Positions 9,134-18,479 of a stretch of 64,000 nucleotides of DNA are shown here, piece after piece; the first letter of the stretch is position 1; every line of letters starts with the position of its first letter. The translations under genes were made by a program, and so were the position numbers. The notes under the pieces are model-generated. The model had not been told where the DNA came from and made no database searches. It was given only the letters and a program-made list of their open reading frames with translations. This DNA is from Sporolactobacillus shoreicorticis (lineage in GTDB: Bacteria > Bacillota > Bacilli > Bacillales > Sporolactobacillaceae): contig NZ_JAMXWM010000019.1 of the NCBI RefSeq assembly GCF_024125445.1, positions 1 to 64,000 on the forward strand, read 5' to 3'.

Positions 9134-10042
9134 ATGTCACAGATACAAGAAAATTTTAATCTCAGTCTTCTGAGTACAGCAATTGATAAGAATTTGGCTT
9201 TAATCAGTTTCAATACAAAACATAAAGTAATTTATGTAAACTCTAATTTTGCACATACACTCAATTACAAACAGGATGAGATGATTGGTATGGATCACTC
9301 ATCATTGTGTTTTCCTTCCTTTACTGACAGTCCGGAGTATATGATCTTTTGGAAAAGTTTATTGGACGGAAAAAGTTATCAAGATAAGATTGAGCGCAAG
9401 AATAAACAAGGTGAGTCTGTATGGCTTGAAGCCACCTATATGCCCATCTATGATGCAGCGAAGCAAAAGGTTATCGGCGTTTTGAAAGTCGCAACAGATA
9501 TAACACAGCGAGAAAAACAGATAAGAAAATTCACGCAAGAGCTCAGTGAAATGGCGGCTGAATTAAATGCTCAGTCTACCGATGGAAACAGTAAAAATCA
9601 TGATTTATTAAATGAGATTGACAGAATTGAAACGTATTCAAACGCAAATACCGAAAAATTGGCAGTACTTCAAACACAGGCAAAACAAATCCGCGGAATT
9701 GTCGATGTTATTAAGCAGATATCCGATCAAACGAACATTTTAGCAATTAACGCCGCTATTGAAGGTTCGCATGCCGGTGATACCGGACGGGGATTTGTCG
9801 TTGTCGCAAAGGAATTGCAGAAACTTTCAGACCAAGTAAAACAATCGATTAAACAAGTTGAAGAACAGGCTTCTTCGATTATTTCCAGTGTTGATGAAAT
9901 GACACAAGGAACAGAAATGGTGCAAAAGAATGTTCATGAGAGCCGTGAAAATGTTGCGTCGGCAGTTCAATCCTTTAAAGATATTGCCAATGCTGCTAAT
10001 GCATTAGATAAGCATTCCAATCAATACCAGCAGATTCTCTAA
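9134..10042 (+). CDS. Soluble PAS-domain methyl-accepting chemotaxis protein
   Basis: 302 residues without membrane segments. The N-terminal half is a PAS/PAC sensor (about 15-130), closing GVLKVATDITQREKQ. The C-terminal half is a shortened MCP signalling domain with the hairpin tip DQTNILAINAAIEGSHAGDTGRGFVVVAKE, matching the CheA/CheW-contact region (usual AAIEAARAGE here reads AAIEGSHAGD). Overall like the short cytosolic YfmS-type chemoreceptors. It probably senses an internal redox, oxygen or ligand cue and feeds the chemotaxis array; cheR lies at the far right of the window. A TATAAT -10 is seen about 35 bases upstream. Confidence 0.88.
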   Translation: MSQIQENFNLSLLSTAIDKNLALISFNTKHKVIYVNSNFAHTLNYKQDEMIGMDHSSLCFPSFTDSPEYMIFWKSLLDGKSYQDKIERKNKQGESVWLEATYMPIYDAAKQKVIGVLKVATDITQREKQIRKFTQELSEMAAELNAQSTDGNSKNHDLLNEIDRIETYSNANTEKLAVLQTQAKQIRGIVDVIKQISDQTNILAINAAIEGSHAGDTGRGFVVVAKELQKLSDQVKQSIKQVEEQASSIISSVDEMTQGTEMVQKNVHESRENVASAVQSFKDIANAANALDKHSNQYQQIL

Positions 10043-10087
10043 ATGAGTGCCTGTTTTGATCTGTAATGAATAAACAAATATACTGGA

Positions 10088-10121
10088 GGCTGGCGTTGCA
10101 TTGGTGCCAGCCATTTTTTTT
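10088..10121 (+). terminator. Terminator after the chemoreceptor gene
   Basis: GGCTGGC / GCCAGCC stem with an 11-base loop followed by ATTTTTTTT. Confidence 0.9.
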
Positions 10122-10199
10122 ACTGCTTTGATAACGAATTCACTCATGATACCAATTTAACAATATTTTCCAATATTGTATACTTACAACTTTTGACTG

Positions 10200-10568
10200 A
10201 ATGCGCTAGTCGGTTCCTGCACCGACTGCTCCCTCTGTAAAGCCAGTTTCGGCCGCGTTGATTGCCTTACAAACATGTTTTTCTTTGACCGCCGTCCCGA
10301 CACTAAAGGTATTCGTAAATACAATCGGCGTTTCGAATGATCCAAGCTCGTTTACTTGGATCAGCCCTACACTCTTTTTCCAAAACCATTGATCACGTGT
10401 GCCGCCGCCAGAAGCTTGTTCAAAAACAGATTGTCCTGCTGAGGCAAATTGCGGTCATTCCTGTCTTGACTTTGTCCGAACTAATCGTTGTATGGCCGAC
10501 CGTGACACCGAAAACATCGGTGATTAAGCCTCACTCATTTCATCATAAAGCGGTTTGCTTAGTCCCAT
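10200..10568 (-). pseudogene. Decayed P1/DmpA-type aminopeptidase gene
   Basis: The minus strand carries family segments of DmpA-like (P1, L-aminopeptidase/D-esterase) enzymes scattered over different frames. They are ITDVFGVTVGHTTISSDKVKTGMTAI, then QDNLFLNKLLAAAHVINGFGK, then SVGLIQVNELGSFETPIVFTNTFSVGTA, then AAETGFTEGAVGAGT. An apparent start ATG at 10568 still has AAGGAG 9 bases upstream. At least two or three frameshifts, a deletion after SVGTA (the central portion is missing) and loss of the catalytic-Ser end make this non-functional. It lies directly downstream of the gene at 10614 on the same strand. Confidence 0.8.
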
Positions 10569-10613
10569 GGCCTACATCTCCTTGTCAAGAATCCATTCAC
10601 TGGCACTGTGCAT

Positions 10614-11813
10614 TTATTCAAAGTCGGGCATGTTGACTAAAAAAATGTAATTGCCTCGAACGGCAATGTCTCCTTTATAGCATCGAAACCGGCCGCTGTT
10701 CGCGTCAATGATGCGCACAAATTCTTGGTAGTTTGCACCGTCCTCATTCTCAGACCAATACCGTGTATAAATTGCTGATCCGATTTGGATGATGAAAGAT
10801 TCATGAGCGACTGCGGCAAATTGACAGCTCTGCCTGCTTGGAAAAAGTTGAACAATTTCAGCATTTTCTTCTGTTTCATCAAATTTTTCTTGGTAAACTA
10901 AGCAGTTTTCCACATCCCCATTTAACCGGTCCCAATCTTTTCTTAAAGTAAAAGTCCGTATTTGTGCTGGTTCAAAATCCCTTTTGTCTGCTGAAAAAAT
11001 CGACACCGTATCGTCACCAAAATTGTGAACACGATAAAAAATATGTGTCTCATTCATTCCGACATATCTTGTATTTCCCGACCATTCGGATTGATGCAGT
11101 ATTTTAAATGGAAGCTGTTGGCCCGTTTTTACTGCTTCAACAAATTTTTCCAAAGTAATGATGTTGATGCTTTCACGATACCCATGATTGAAAAAATCCT
11201 CTTTTTTAATTCCCTTATTGAATGCATCTTCGAGTTCATAGTCATCCATATAGGCTTCCTCAAAAAGAAGATGGATTTTATTTTCTACATGAAACGGAAC
11301 CAGATAATCGCGAAACCCGAGTCGCAGCTTAGCATCATTCACCGGATATTCTCTTTGATATTTAAGATCAAGCAAAGAACAGCTTTGATAGTCACCACAA
11401 ATCTCTTTATGTACATCAAAATTTTCATCATCCGGTTCAAGATCCTCAGTGAGCAACGCATAGTGCCCATCAAGAATCGTCACATTTACTTCTCTTTGCA
11501 TGCAGATTAATTGTTTTACAGCACCGTTCGTTACATTAAGCGAATAAATCGACGTCTTATTTGGTTCGGAAACATCCGTTAATAACCGATCGCCATCAAG
11601 CAGGTATGAATAGCCGTACGTACCAACATTGCACGGAACACCAACTGTATTCAGTGGTCTTTCGAATTCTGTCCTTGTGTTAAAGATAGAAAAGAATCGC
11701 ATCGTACCTGAAGCTTCTTGCCTTAATCGAGTCAGGATGTATTGATCATCATTCACCGATGTTACTTCAACCAATAACTCTTGATCGTCTCTCAAATCAA
11801 TGAATCTTTTCAA
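10614..11813 (-). CDS. Uncharacterised cytosolic protein, propeller-like
   Basis: 399 residues; no signal peptide, TM segment or known motif recognised. The sequence is a succession of short beta-strands with aromatic/acidic turns (YGYSYLLDGDRLLTD, TSIYSLNVTNGAVK, THIFYRVHNFGDDTVSIFSADKR). That pattern suggests a beta-propeller. It starts at a TTG (11813) with AAGGGG 8 bases upstream; no nearer ATG exists. No operon partner except the dead peptidase gene downstream. Function unknown. Confidence 0.7.
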   Translation of the reverse strand: MKRFIDLRDDQELLVEVTSVNDDQYILTRLRQEASGTMRFFSIFNTRTEFERPLNTVGVPCNVGTYGYSYLLDGDRLLTDVSEPNKTSIYSLNVTNGAVKQLICMQREVNVTILDGHYALLTEDLEPDDENFDVHKEICGDYQSCSLLDLKYQREYPVNDAKLRLGFRDYLVPFHVENKIHLLFEEAYMDDYELEDAFNKGIKKEDFFNHGYRESINIITLEKFVEAVKTGQQLPFKILHQSEWSGNTRYVGMNETHIFYRVHNFGDDTVSIFSADKRDFEPAQIRTFTLRKDWDRLNGDVENCLVYQEKFDETEENAEIVQLFPSRQSCQFAAVAHESFIIQIGSAIYTRYWSENEDGANYQEFVRIIDANSGRFRCYKGDIAVRGNYIFLVNMPDFE

Positions 11814-11953
11814 ACGGTTTTCCCCTTTGCCTAAGTACTTCTATTAAAAAGTCTATCACAATTTTTTATACTCTGACGCAAGTTCTTTGCAGATTGCGCA
11901 GGAACGGCCTAGACTATAGATAACCCTGACAAACTTAGAAAGAAGGATAGCTC

Positions 11954-12427
11954 ATGACCCTCTATGATTATTCGTTCTCGAAGCTCACAGGAAGTAAGAC
12001 AATACCTTTGTCTGATTATCGAAATCAAGTGCTTCTCATCGTCAATACTGCAAGTAAATGCGGCTTCACACCTCAATATGAGGGTTTGGAAAAACTGTAC
12101 GAGACGTATAAGGATCAAGGTTTTACGGTACTTGGTTTTCCCAGTGACAGCTTTTTCAATCAAGAATTTGCCGACAATGAAAAAACCGCCGAATTCTGCA
12201 AACTGAATTACGGTGTTACGTTCCCTCTCTTTCAAAAGTCAAAAATGAAAGGAAAAGAAATGAACCCGCTCTTTCATGATTTGTTAGAAGAATCAGGTGA
12301 GAAAAAGATTACTTGGAACTTCAATAAATTTCTAATTGGTCGTGACGGTAGCGTGATGCACTATTATGGCTCACGAACAAAACCGGAAGCGATTGAAAAC
12401 GAGATTCAGTTATTGCTGAAAAAGTGA
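11954..12427 (+). CDS. Glutathione peroxidase-family thiol peroxidase
   Basis: 157 residues, typical of BsaA/GpxA-type enzymes. The redox Cys is in NTASKCGFTPQYEGLEKLY, and WNFNKFLIGRDG is the conserved Trp-Asn-Phe active-site motif. Bacterial members without selenocysteine usually reduce peroxides using thioredoxin. Start ATG has AGAAGGA upstream. It shares a bidirectional terminator with htpG. Confidence 0.93.
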   Translation: MTLYDYSFSKLTGSKTIPLSDYRNQVLLIVNTASKCGFTPQYEGLEKLYETYKDQGFTVLGFPSDSFFNQEFADNEKTAEFCKLNYGVTFPLFQKSKMKGKEMNPLFHDLLEESGEKKITWNFNKFLIGRDGSVMHYYGSRTKPEAIENEIQLLLKK

Positions 12428-12486
12428 ACGTCCTCTGTATATCTGAATGAATAATTAATAAATCAGCAGAATGACCTTGAATTTAG

Positions 12487-12535
12487 AAAAAAACTGCTTA
12501 TCTCCATTTATTCGGAGAGATAAGCAGTTTTTGCT
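12487..12535. terminator. Bidirectional terminator between gpx and htpG
   Basis: Long stem AAAAACTGCTTATCTC / GAGATAAGCAGTTTTT with A- and T-runs on both sides. Confidence 0.9.
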
Positions 12536-12543
12536 AAGGTCAA

Positions 12544-14427
12544 TCAGCCCATCAATTCGCAAATATTATTCGAGAATGCAACCGGATCTTGAACTGGAAG
12601 ACCTTCGATTAGAAGTGCTTGATTATAAAGCAGATTGGTATAAAGATCAACCTTAGGCTGATCATTCAAATCGTAAGCAGTTTTAAGTGCTTTAAACACA
12701 TTGTGGTTTGTGTTAATTTCAAGAATTTTGTCTGCCTTGACGTTTTCATTGTTCGGCATCTGATTCAGCACTTTTTCCATCTCAATCGACACTTCACCTT
12801 CGGTTGCAAAGCATACCGGGTAGGATTTGAGACGTTTGGAAGCGCGCACGCCTTTGACCTTGTCGAAAAGCACATCTTTCATTTTATCAAACAGACCTTT
12901 GTTTGCCTTTTCTTCGGCTTCATCTTGCTTCTTGTCCTTCTCGTCTTCAATACCAAGGTCACTGCTCGATACCGACTTGAATTCTTTTTCCTTATATTTC
13001 TGAAGCATTTTGATCGCGAATTCATCAATGTCCTCAGTAAAATAGATTATTTCATAGCCTTTATCGGCAACGAGTTCGGTTTGCGGCAGTTTATCGATCT
13101 TGTCGTTCGTCTCGCCGACAGCATAATAGATGTATTTCTGTTCTTCAGGCATGCGCGAAACGTACTCATCCAGAGTAACCATTTTCTTTTCTTTCGATGA
13201 ATAGAACATCAAAAGGTCCTGAAGATCGTCCTTATGCTGACCGTAATTCGAGTAAACGCCATATTTCAATTGGCGTCCAAAGGCCTTGTAGAACGTTTCA
13301 TATTTCTCGCGATCTTCTTTAAACAGTTTTTCAAGCTCTTTTCTGATCTTGTGATTAATATTCTTGGCGATCAGTTTCAGCTGCTTGTCCTGTTGGAGAA
13401 TTTCACGTGAAATGTTCAGCGACAGATCTTCGGAATCCACCATCCCTTTGACAAAGCTGAAATAATCCGGGAGAAGATCGGCGCATTTTTCCATAATCAT
13501 GACGCCGTTCGAATACAGTTCCAGCCCTTTCTCATATTCCTTCGAATAGTAATCAAACGGAATACTTTCCGGAATATACAGAATCGCGTGATAGCGGATC
13601 ATGCCATCGGCTTGTATATTGATATAACGAAGCGGTTTGTCAAAACCATAATGCTTCTCCATATAGAAGTTTTCGTAATCTTCATCCTTCAGCTCCGATT
13701 TATTCTTGCGCCAAATAGGCACCATGCTGTTAATGGTCTGAATTTCCTTAACCTCTTCAAACTCTTTCTCGTTGTCCTTTTTCGGCCGGCTTTCGGTCAC
13801 TTCCATCTTAATTGGGTAGCGAATGAAATCGGAATACTTTTTGATGATCTGCCGCAAGCGATATTCTTCGAGATATTCGCTGTACTTCTCATCCTCGGTG
13901 TCTTCTTTCAATTTTAAAATGATATCCGTGCCTACGGAATCTTTTTCGACCGGAGTAATGGTGTATCCGTCCGCGCCCTCGGATTCCCACTTGTACGCTT
14001 GATCACTGTCCAACGCTTTACTGATCACAGTCACCTTATCGGCAACCATGAATGAAGAATAGAATCCAACACCAAATTGACCAATAATATCATGATCGTC
14101 TTTGGACTCGTTTTCCGTTTTAAATTTCAAAGAACCGCTTTGTGCAATGGTTCCGAGATTATCTTCAAGCTCTTCCTCAGTCATACCGATTCCGGTATCA
14201 GAGATTGTCAGTGTTCGATTCTCCTTATCGGGAGTGATTTGAATATAGTAACTGTCTTTGTCAAAATTTACTTTGTCATCGGTAAGCGCGCGATAGTAAA
14301 TTTTGTCCATCGCATCGCTTGAGTTCGAGATGATCTCTCTTAGAAATATTTCCTTCTGTGAATAGATCGAGTGGATCATCATATCCAGCAATTTTTTGGA
14401 TTCTGCCTTAAACTCTTTCGTGGCCAT
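12544..14427 (-). CDS. htpG: Molecular chaperone HtpG (Hsp90)
   Basis: 627 residues, full length for bacterial Hsp90. The N-terminal GHKL ATPase has [18 protein letters not shown], the DTGIGM loop ([12 protein letters not shown]) and [17 protein letters not shown]. The middle domain contains the NISREILQQ catalytic-loop Arg region, and a short C-terminal dimerisation domain follows. ATP-driven cytosolic chaperone. AAAGGGGATT precedes the ATG. It is preceded by a sigma-A promoter and a perfect CIRCE operator, so HrcA repression is expected. That differs from B. subtilis, where htpG is not HrcA-controlled. Confidence 0.97.
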   Translation of the reverse strand: MATKEFKAESKKLLDMMIHSIYSQKEIFLREIISNSSDAMDKIYYRALTDDKVNFDKDSYYIQITPDKENRTLTISDTGIGMTEEELEDNLGTIAQSGSLKFKTENESKDDHDIIGQFGVGFYSSFMVADKVTVISKALDSDQAYKWESEGADGYTITPVEKDSVGTDIILKLKEDTEDEKYSEYLEEYRLRQIIKKYSDFIRYPIKMEVTESRPKKDNEKEFEEVKEIQTINSMVPIWRKNKSELKDEDYENFYMEKHYGFDKPLRYINIQADGMIRYHAILYIPESIPFDYYSKEYEKGLELYSNGVMIMEKCADLLPDYFSFVKGMVDSEDLSLNISREILQQDKQLKLIAKNINHKIRKELEKLFKEDREKYETFYKAFGRQLKYGVYSNYGQHKDDLQDLLMFYSSKEKKMVTLDEYVSRMPEEQKYIYYAVGETNDKIDKLPQTELVADKGYEIIYFTEDIDEFAIKMLQKYKEKEFKSVSSSDLGIEDEKDKKQDEAEEKANKGLFDKMKDVLFDKVKGVRASKRLKSYPVCFATEGEVSIEMEKVLNQMPNNENVKADKILEINTNHNVFKALKTAYDLNDQPKVDLYTNLLYNQALLIEGLPVQDPVAFSNNICELMG

Positions 14428-14480
14428 TAGTAATCCCCTTTCTCGTGCATCTCTATACGAATTGGTTGTTTACGTAACGA

Positions 14481-14507
14481 TTAGCACTCATCAATAAGGA
14501 GTGCTAA
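14481..14507 (-). promoter_or_regulatory. CIRCE operator (HrcA binding site)
   Basis: TTAGCACTC, nine bases, GAGTGCTAA: the canonical CIRCE inverted repeat with no mismatch. It lies at the expected transcription start of htpG. Confidence 0.97.
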
Positions 14508-14514
14508 TACTATT

Positions 14515-14543
14515 TTTATAGCTCATACAGCGTTATTTGTCAA
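14515..14543 (-). promoter_or_regulatory. Sigma-A promoter of htpG
   Basis: TTGACA (14538-14543), a 17-base spacer and TATAAA (14515-14520) on the minus strand. The CIRCE element begins about 8 bases after the -10. Confidence 0.85.
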
Positions 14544-14628
14544 ATGAATGAAGGTAAAAATAGAATTAAAAAGCATCCCGTTGCTGAGAAGTTTAACTGA
14601 TTACACGATGAAAAAAGGTGACTCCATT

Positions 14629-15351
14629 TTATGCATGCATTCTAAACCATTTCCTGTTTAATCCTTTTAATGACACAAAAAAAGCATAGCCAGTAACCGA
14701 TCCAATCATATACAAGATAATTTCATCAATATCCATTATTCCATATCGAAAGAAAAATTGCAGAATTTCAATCGCTGCACCTACGATCAATGTTATTTTA
14801 ATCACTTGAAGTAAACTTCTATACCGTTTGAATACAATAGGCAGAAAAATTCCAAGCGGAACAAATAATATAGAATTACTCAATAGAAGTTCTGCTGCTT
14901 GAAACATAGATATGTACTCGCTATTCAGGTAAGATGAAATCGTTTTAAAAGGAATAAAATTAGTCGTTGAATAGAAAAAATAATTGTTTGGGGCCCATAC
15001 AAATGAGTTATAAAATTGATTGTGAAGCAGCCGATCAATAATTTTGCGTACAATAACTATCCATAAAATGGTGGAAACATAGAAAACAAACATGACTCGG
15101 ACGAAAACCAGAAATGATTTCTTGTATGGGGAGAACGAATGATTCAACCCTTTTTTTAATTCATTCCCCCTTCCAAAACACCGAATTGCCGTATCGACAG
15201 CTTCTTTTTCAGAAAGCCCTTTGCCCATATACTCTTCTTTGAGCAGTTGCAGATGCTGACCCATTTCTTCCTGGAGATCCTTCTTCTCCGTTTCATCACA
15301 ATCCAGTTCACTTATAATCTCGCTGATATAAACCGCAAACTTTTTATCCAT
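14629..15351 (-). CDS. HAAS-domain / VanZ-like membrane protein
   Basis: 240 residues from the ATG at 15351, which has GGAGGGG 5 bases upstream. The first 80 residues are the helical HAAS/DUF1700-like signalling domain (SELDCDETEKKDLQEEMGQHL, KEAVDTAIRCFG) common in proteins encoded next to PadR regulators. The rest is a VanZ-like membrane domain with about five TM segments (NFIPFKTI, NSILFVPLGIFLP, GAAIEILQFFFRYGIMDIDEIILYMIGS). It begins inside the end of the padR gene (40-base overlap), so translation is coupled. Probably PadR-regulated and envelope-related; exact role unknown. Confidence 0.8.
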   Translation of the reverse strand: MDKKFAVYISEIISELDCDETEKKDLQEEMGQHLQLLKEEYMGKGLSEKEAVDTAIRCFGRGNELKKGLNHSFSPYKKSFLVFVRVMFVFYVSTILWIVIVRKIIDRLLHNQFYNSFVWAPNNYFFYSTTNFIPFKTISSYLNSEYISMFQAAELLLSNSILFVPLGIFLPIVFKRYRSLLQVIKITLIVGAAIEILQFFFRYGIMDIDEIILYMIGSVTGYAFFVSLKGLNRKWFRMHA

Positions 15352-15674
15352 GCTGTCCCCTCCGTACACACTTTGATTAATCGACTGACTTGGTGCCATT
15401 CTTTCAATTTAGCATTTAGCGCTTTTTTCCCGTGATCCGTCAATGTGTAATATTTGCGTCTTCCGCCTTCATCCGAGTCACCCCAATACGAGTGAATCCA
15501 TTCTTTTCGTTCAAGTCGTTTCAATGCTGGGTACAGGGTACCCTCGCTCATTTCATAAAGATCCCGACTGGATGCTTTCAGTTGCTTCACCATTTCATAA
15601 CCATATGTGTCTTTCTTTCCAATTAATGAAAGGATAAGTATATCAATACTGCCTCTCATAATCTCTTTATCCAT
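15312..15674 (-). CDS. PadR-family transcriptional regulator
   Basis: 120 residues from ATG 15674 (GAGGTGATC upstream). Typical short PadR: EIMRGSIDILILSLIGKKDTYGYEMVKQL, YEMSEGTLYPALKRLERKEWI, then the GGRRKYYTLTDHGKKAL wing. It forms a dimeric winged helix that usually represses its own operon. It overlaps the HAAS/VanZ gene and is expected to control it. A second PadR/HAAS unit lies at 31.8-33.3 kb. Confidence 0.93.
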   Translation of the reverse strand: MDKEIMRGSIDILILSLIGKKDTYGYEMVKQLKASSRDLYEMSEGTLYPALKRLERKEWIHSYWGDSDEGGRRKYYTLTDHGKKALNAKLKEWHQVSRLIKVCTEGTAWIKSLRFISARL

Positions 15675-15821
15675 GAGATCACCTCTTTTATTAATTATAG
15701 TTTCTTTATACATCGTTATGCAAGGTATTATATGATATTATTTTGTTAATCGTTTACATCATGATTTGACCGTGATACGATGATGGCAATGATGGCATAC
15801 TAAAAATGATTGGGTGAAAAA

Positions 15822-16475
15822 ATGAAAACATTCTATATCGTTCGCCACGGAGAAACACTATTAAATTTATTGAATCGATCGCAAGGTTGGGCGGATTCAC
15901 CTTTGACCAAAAAGGGCATCCGGCAGGCGGTTAATTTGGGAGAAAAAGTGCGGCAACAGGCCATTACTTTCGACGCTGCTTTTTCGAGTGATACCGGCAG
16001 AGCACGTCAAACTGCTCAAGTCATTCTCGATCATTCGGGAAATGGTGAAACACCAATTAAAGAACTTTTTGATTTAAGAGAAGCATCATTTGGCCTTTTT
16101 GAAGGCGCGGATAACGATGAGATGTGGGAAGAAGGCGGAAAAGCCGTCGGCGAACCGGACATGAGCCGCAAATCACCAATTGATCAGAAAATTAAAGCAC
16201 TTACGGGGATTAAAAAACTGGATACGATTGATTATGCCGAAGATTTTCACGATCTGAAAAGGCGTATTCTCGCACTTAAGCATACAATGATGCAGACTGA
16301 GGCTGCAAATATCCTTGTTGTTACCCACTCTCTCTATATTTGCTGCATGCTGTATGTACTGATTGGCGAAGACTTAACGATTGGCAAGGTACCCAATTGT
16401 AGTGTAACAAAAATGACTTATAACTCCAATAAGAATTTTAAACTGGAATACATCGGCAGAACCCAAGAATTATAA
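15822..16475 (+). CDS. Histidine-phosphatase family protein
   Basis: 217 residues. N-terminal YIVRHGETLLNLLNRSQGWADSPLTKKG is the phosphoglycerate-mutase-like RHG signature with the catalytic His. FSSDTGRARQTAQVIL supplies the second Arg, LREASFGLFEGADNDE the acid/base Glu, and VVTHSLYICCML the second catalytic His. It is shorter than true GpmA and more like broad-specificity YhfR/PhoE-type phosphatases. ATG 15822 is preceded by GGGTGA; a TTG four codons earlier is less likely. Substrate unknown. Confidence 0.9.
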   Translation: MKTFYIVRHGETLLNLLNRSQGWADSPLTKKGIRQAVNLGEKVRQQAITFDAAFSSDTGRARQTAQVILDHSGNGETPIKELFDLREASFGLFEGADNDEMWEEGGKAVGEPDMSRKSPIDQKIKALTGIKKLDTIDYAEDFHDLKRRILALKHTMMQTEAANILVVTHSLYICCMLYVLIGEDLTIGKVPNCSVTKMTYNSNKNFKLEYIGRTQEL

Positions 16476-16518
16476 CTGTGGTATAAAACAGTCAATTCAT
16501 GTATTGACTATTCCATCT

Positions 16519-16558
16519 TAAAAGCCGTTCCCGACTCATCATCGGAAACGGCTTTTTT
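16519..16558. terminator. Terminator between convergent phosphatase and alaT genes
   Basis: AAAAGCCGTTCCCGA / TCGGAAACGGCTTTT stem followed by TTTTTT on the plus strand. The minus side has only a short T run. Confidence 0.85.
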
Positions 16559-16561
16559 CTT

Positions 16562-17731
16562 TTATAGTTTTTCAACAAATCGACACATCCGCTTCATCGC
16601 TTCCTGGAGCTGACTCATCGATGTGGCGTAGGAGCAGCGCACATGTCCTTCACCACTGTCACCGAACGCGTTGCCGGGAACCACGACGACACGTTCTTCT
16701 TGAAGTAAGCGCGTTGCAAATGTTTCAGAGTTCATACCGGTTGCCTCAATACTTGGAAACGTATAAAACGCTCCCTCAGGTTTGTGACACGGCAGCCCAA
16801 TCTCGTTCAGTGATTGCACCATGTAATTGCGCCTTTGCCGATAACTTTTGCGCATATCAGCCATATCCGCCCGCCCATTGCGCAATCCTTCCAGTCCTGC
16901 ATGCTGCGCCATTGTTGAGGCACACATAATCGCATATTGATGAATTTTCAGCATGCCTTGCGAGATCTCCTGCGGCGCGCAAACAAAGCCCAAGCGCCAT
17001 CCGGTCATCGCCAAATCCTTTGAAAATCCGCTCACTAAAATTGTCCGTTCCTTCATTCCTTCAAGTGCGGCAAAGCTTGTATATAAATCATCGTAAACAA
17101 GTTCCGCATAGATCTCATCGGAAAGAATCAGTAAATCATGTTTCTTTGCAACATCCGCAATACGTTCCATTTCAATCTTGCTGAGCATCGACCCGGTCGG
17201 ATTATTCGGTGAACAGATCATGATTGCTTTCGTCCGGTCAGTCACTGCAGCTTCAAACTGTTCCGGTTGTACTTTGAAATCATTTTCTTTTTCTGTTTCA
17301 ACGATGACCGGGACACCTCCTGCCAGTGTCACAAGCGGTGCATAGGATACAAAGCATGGCTCAACGACAAGCACTTCATCCCCAGGATCGAGAATGGCGC
17401 GCAGTGCGATATCAATCGCCTCACTCGCCCCGACAGTGACGGTGATTTCATGTTCCGGATTGTAGGACACACAGTAATAGTCATCCACATATTTCGCAAT
17501 TGCCTCACGTAATTCAATCATTCCTGCGTTGGCCGTATACGACGTATAACCGTCTTCCAACGACAGAATCGCGGCTTCGCGGACATTCCAGGGGGTGACA
17601 AAATCCGGTTCGCCGACACCAAGTGAAATAACATCAGTCATGCCTGTTGTCGCGTCAAAAAATTTCCGAATCCCTGAGGGCTTTAATGTTCGGACATTCT
17701 TTGCTAAATAAGAAGTTTTAATCGCCATCAT
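16562..17731 (-). CDS. alaT: Class I/II aminotransferase, AlaT (YugH)-like
   Basis: 389 residues, a PLP-dependent fold-type I aminotransferase. Motifs: SLGVGEPDFVTPWNVREAA, VTVGASEAIDIALRAI, CSPNNPTGSMLS, LSDEIYAELVYD, and the Schiff-base Lys in SGFSKDLAMTGWRLGF. Together with the Lrp-type regulator just upstream (4-base overlap) it reproduces the B. subtilis alaR-alaT (yugG-yugH) pair. There AlaT converts pyruvate and glutamate to alanine and 2-oxoglutarate. Assignment rests on this gene pairing; other small-amino-acid substrates are possible. Confidence 0.9.
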   Translation of the reverse strand: MMAIKTSYLAKNVRTLKPSGIRKFFDATTGMTDVISLGVGEPDFVTPWNVREAAILSLEDGYTSYTANAGMIELREAIAKYVDDYYCVSYNPEHEITVTVGASEAIDIALRAILDPGDEVLVVEPCFVSYAPLVTLAGGVPVIVETEKENDFKVQPEQFEAAVTDRTKAIMICSPNNPTGSMLSKIEMERIADVAKKHDLLILSDEIYAELVYDDLYTSFAALEGMKERTILVSGFSKDLAMTGWRLGFVCAPQEISQGMLKIHQYAIMCASTMAQHAGLEGLRNGRADMADMRKSYRQRRNYMVQSLNEIGLPCHKPEGAFYTFPSIEATGMNSETFATRLLQEERVVVVPGNAFGDSGEGHVRCSYATSMSQLQEAMKRMCRFVEKL

Positions 17732-18228
17732 GGAGACACCACAATTCGTTTATCCCGATCATCTGAATCGTACACAGTTCCATCATGTTTGAACTTTTTC
17801 AAAACAAAATGGGTTGTCGTAGAGATCACTCCGTCGATCGTAGACAATTTCTGAGTGACAAAGTGTGCCACTTCATTGACGGATTGTCCCTCGACCTGTA
17901 CCGAGAGATCATAGGTCCCGGACATAAGATAAACCGATTTAACTTCCCTGTGACGGTAGATACGCTCGGCAACATCGTCGAAACCCACATCGCGTTTCGG
18001 AGTTACTTTAACATCAATCATTGCTGTAACGTCTTGATGTCCGTCAATTTTCGTCCAATCGACAAGCGAAACATAACGGACAATGACCTTTTCATTCTCA
18101 AGTTTTTTTACTATTTGATGAATCTGATCCACACTTAAATTCATCATCTTTGAAAGTTCATCATTTGTAAGCCGTGCATCCTTTTCCAGTATTTCTGCGA
18201 CTTCAATTTCTGTTGCTGTAAGTTTCAC
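17728..18228 (-). CDS. alaR: Lrp/AsnC-family regulator, AlaR (YugG)-like
   Basis: 166 residues from the GTG at 18228, which has AGAGAGG 9 bases upstream. The frame is open 32 codons further, but the family N-terminus VKLTATEIEVAEILEKDARLTNDELSKM fits this start. An N-terminal helix-turn-helix is followed by the RAM ligand-binding domain (AMIDVKVTPKRDVGFDDVAERIY, KSVYLMSGTYDLSVQVEG). Likely senses alanine or a related amino acid and controls alaT, with which it overlaps by four bases. Confidence 0.9.
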   Translation of the reverse strand: MKLTATEIEVAEILEKDARLTNDELSKMMNLSVDQIHQIVKKLENEKVIVRYVSLVDWTKIDGHQDVTAMIDVKVTPKRDVGFDDVAERIYRHREVKSVYLMSGTYDLSVQVEGQSVNEVAHFVTQKLSTIDGVISTTTHFVLKKFKHDGTVYDSDDRDKRIVVSP

Positions 18229-18479
18229 CTTATCAATCCTCTCTGAACCTTCTCGCATTGCTGACTTACAGACATTATATAACGGTACAAGATCTCTAAC
18301 CACTCTTTTCAAGTAAAAAATCAAAACCGTTGATTCACTTTTTACAACTCAAATATGTGCCACTGACTGTCTTCAAGTAACAATTGGAAAAATAGTTTCA
18401 ATACAGTATACTAAAAGGTAATAATGTTTTCATCGATATTAATGGTTAATGAGTGCGCATATGGAGGGGAGGTATCGTG

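Noticed and set aside
10337-10636. 99-codon plus-strand ORF
   Set aside because: It is the antisense of the decayed P1 peptidase gene; no ribosome site or family features.
12619-13200. 193-codon plus-strand ORF within htpG
   Set aside because: Shadow of the htpG coding strand; composition (Phe/Ile/Val/Leu-rich) is that expected from antisense of a charged protein.
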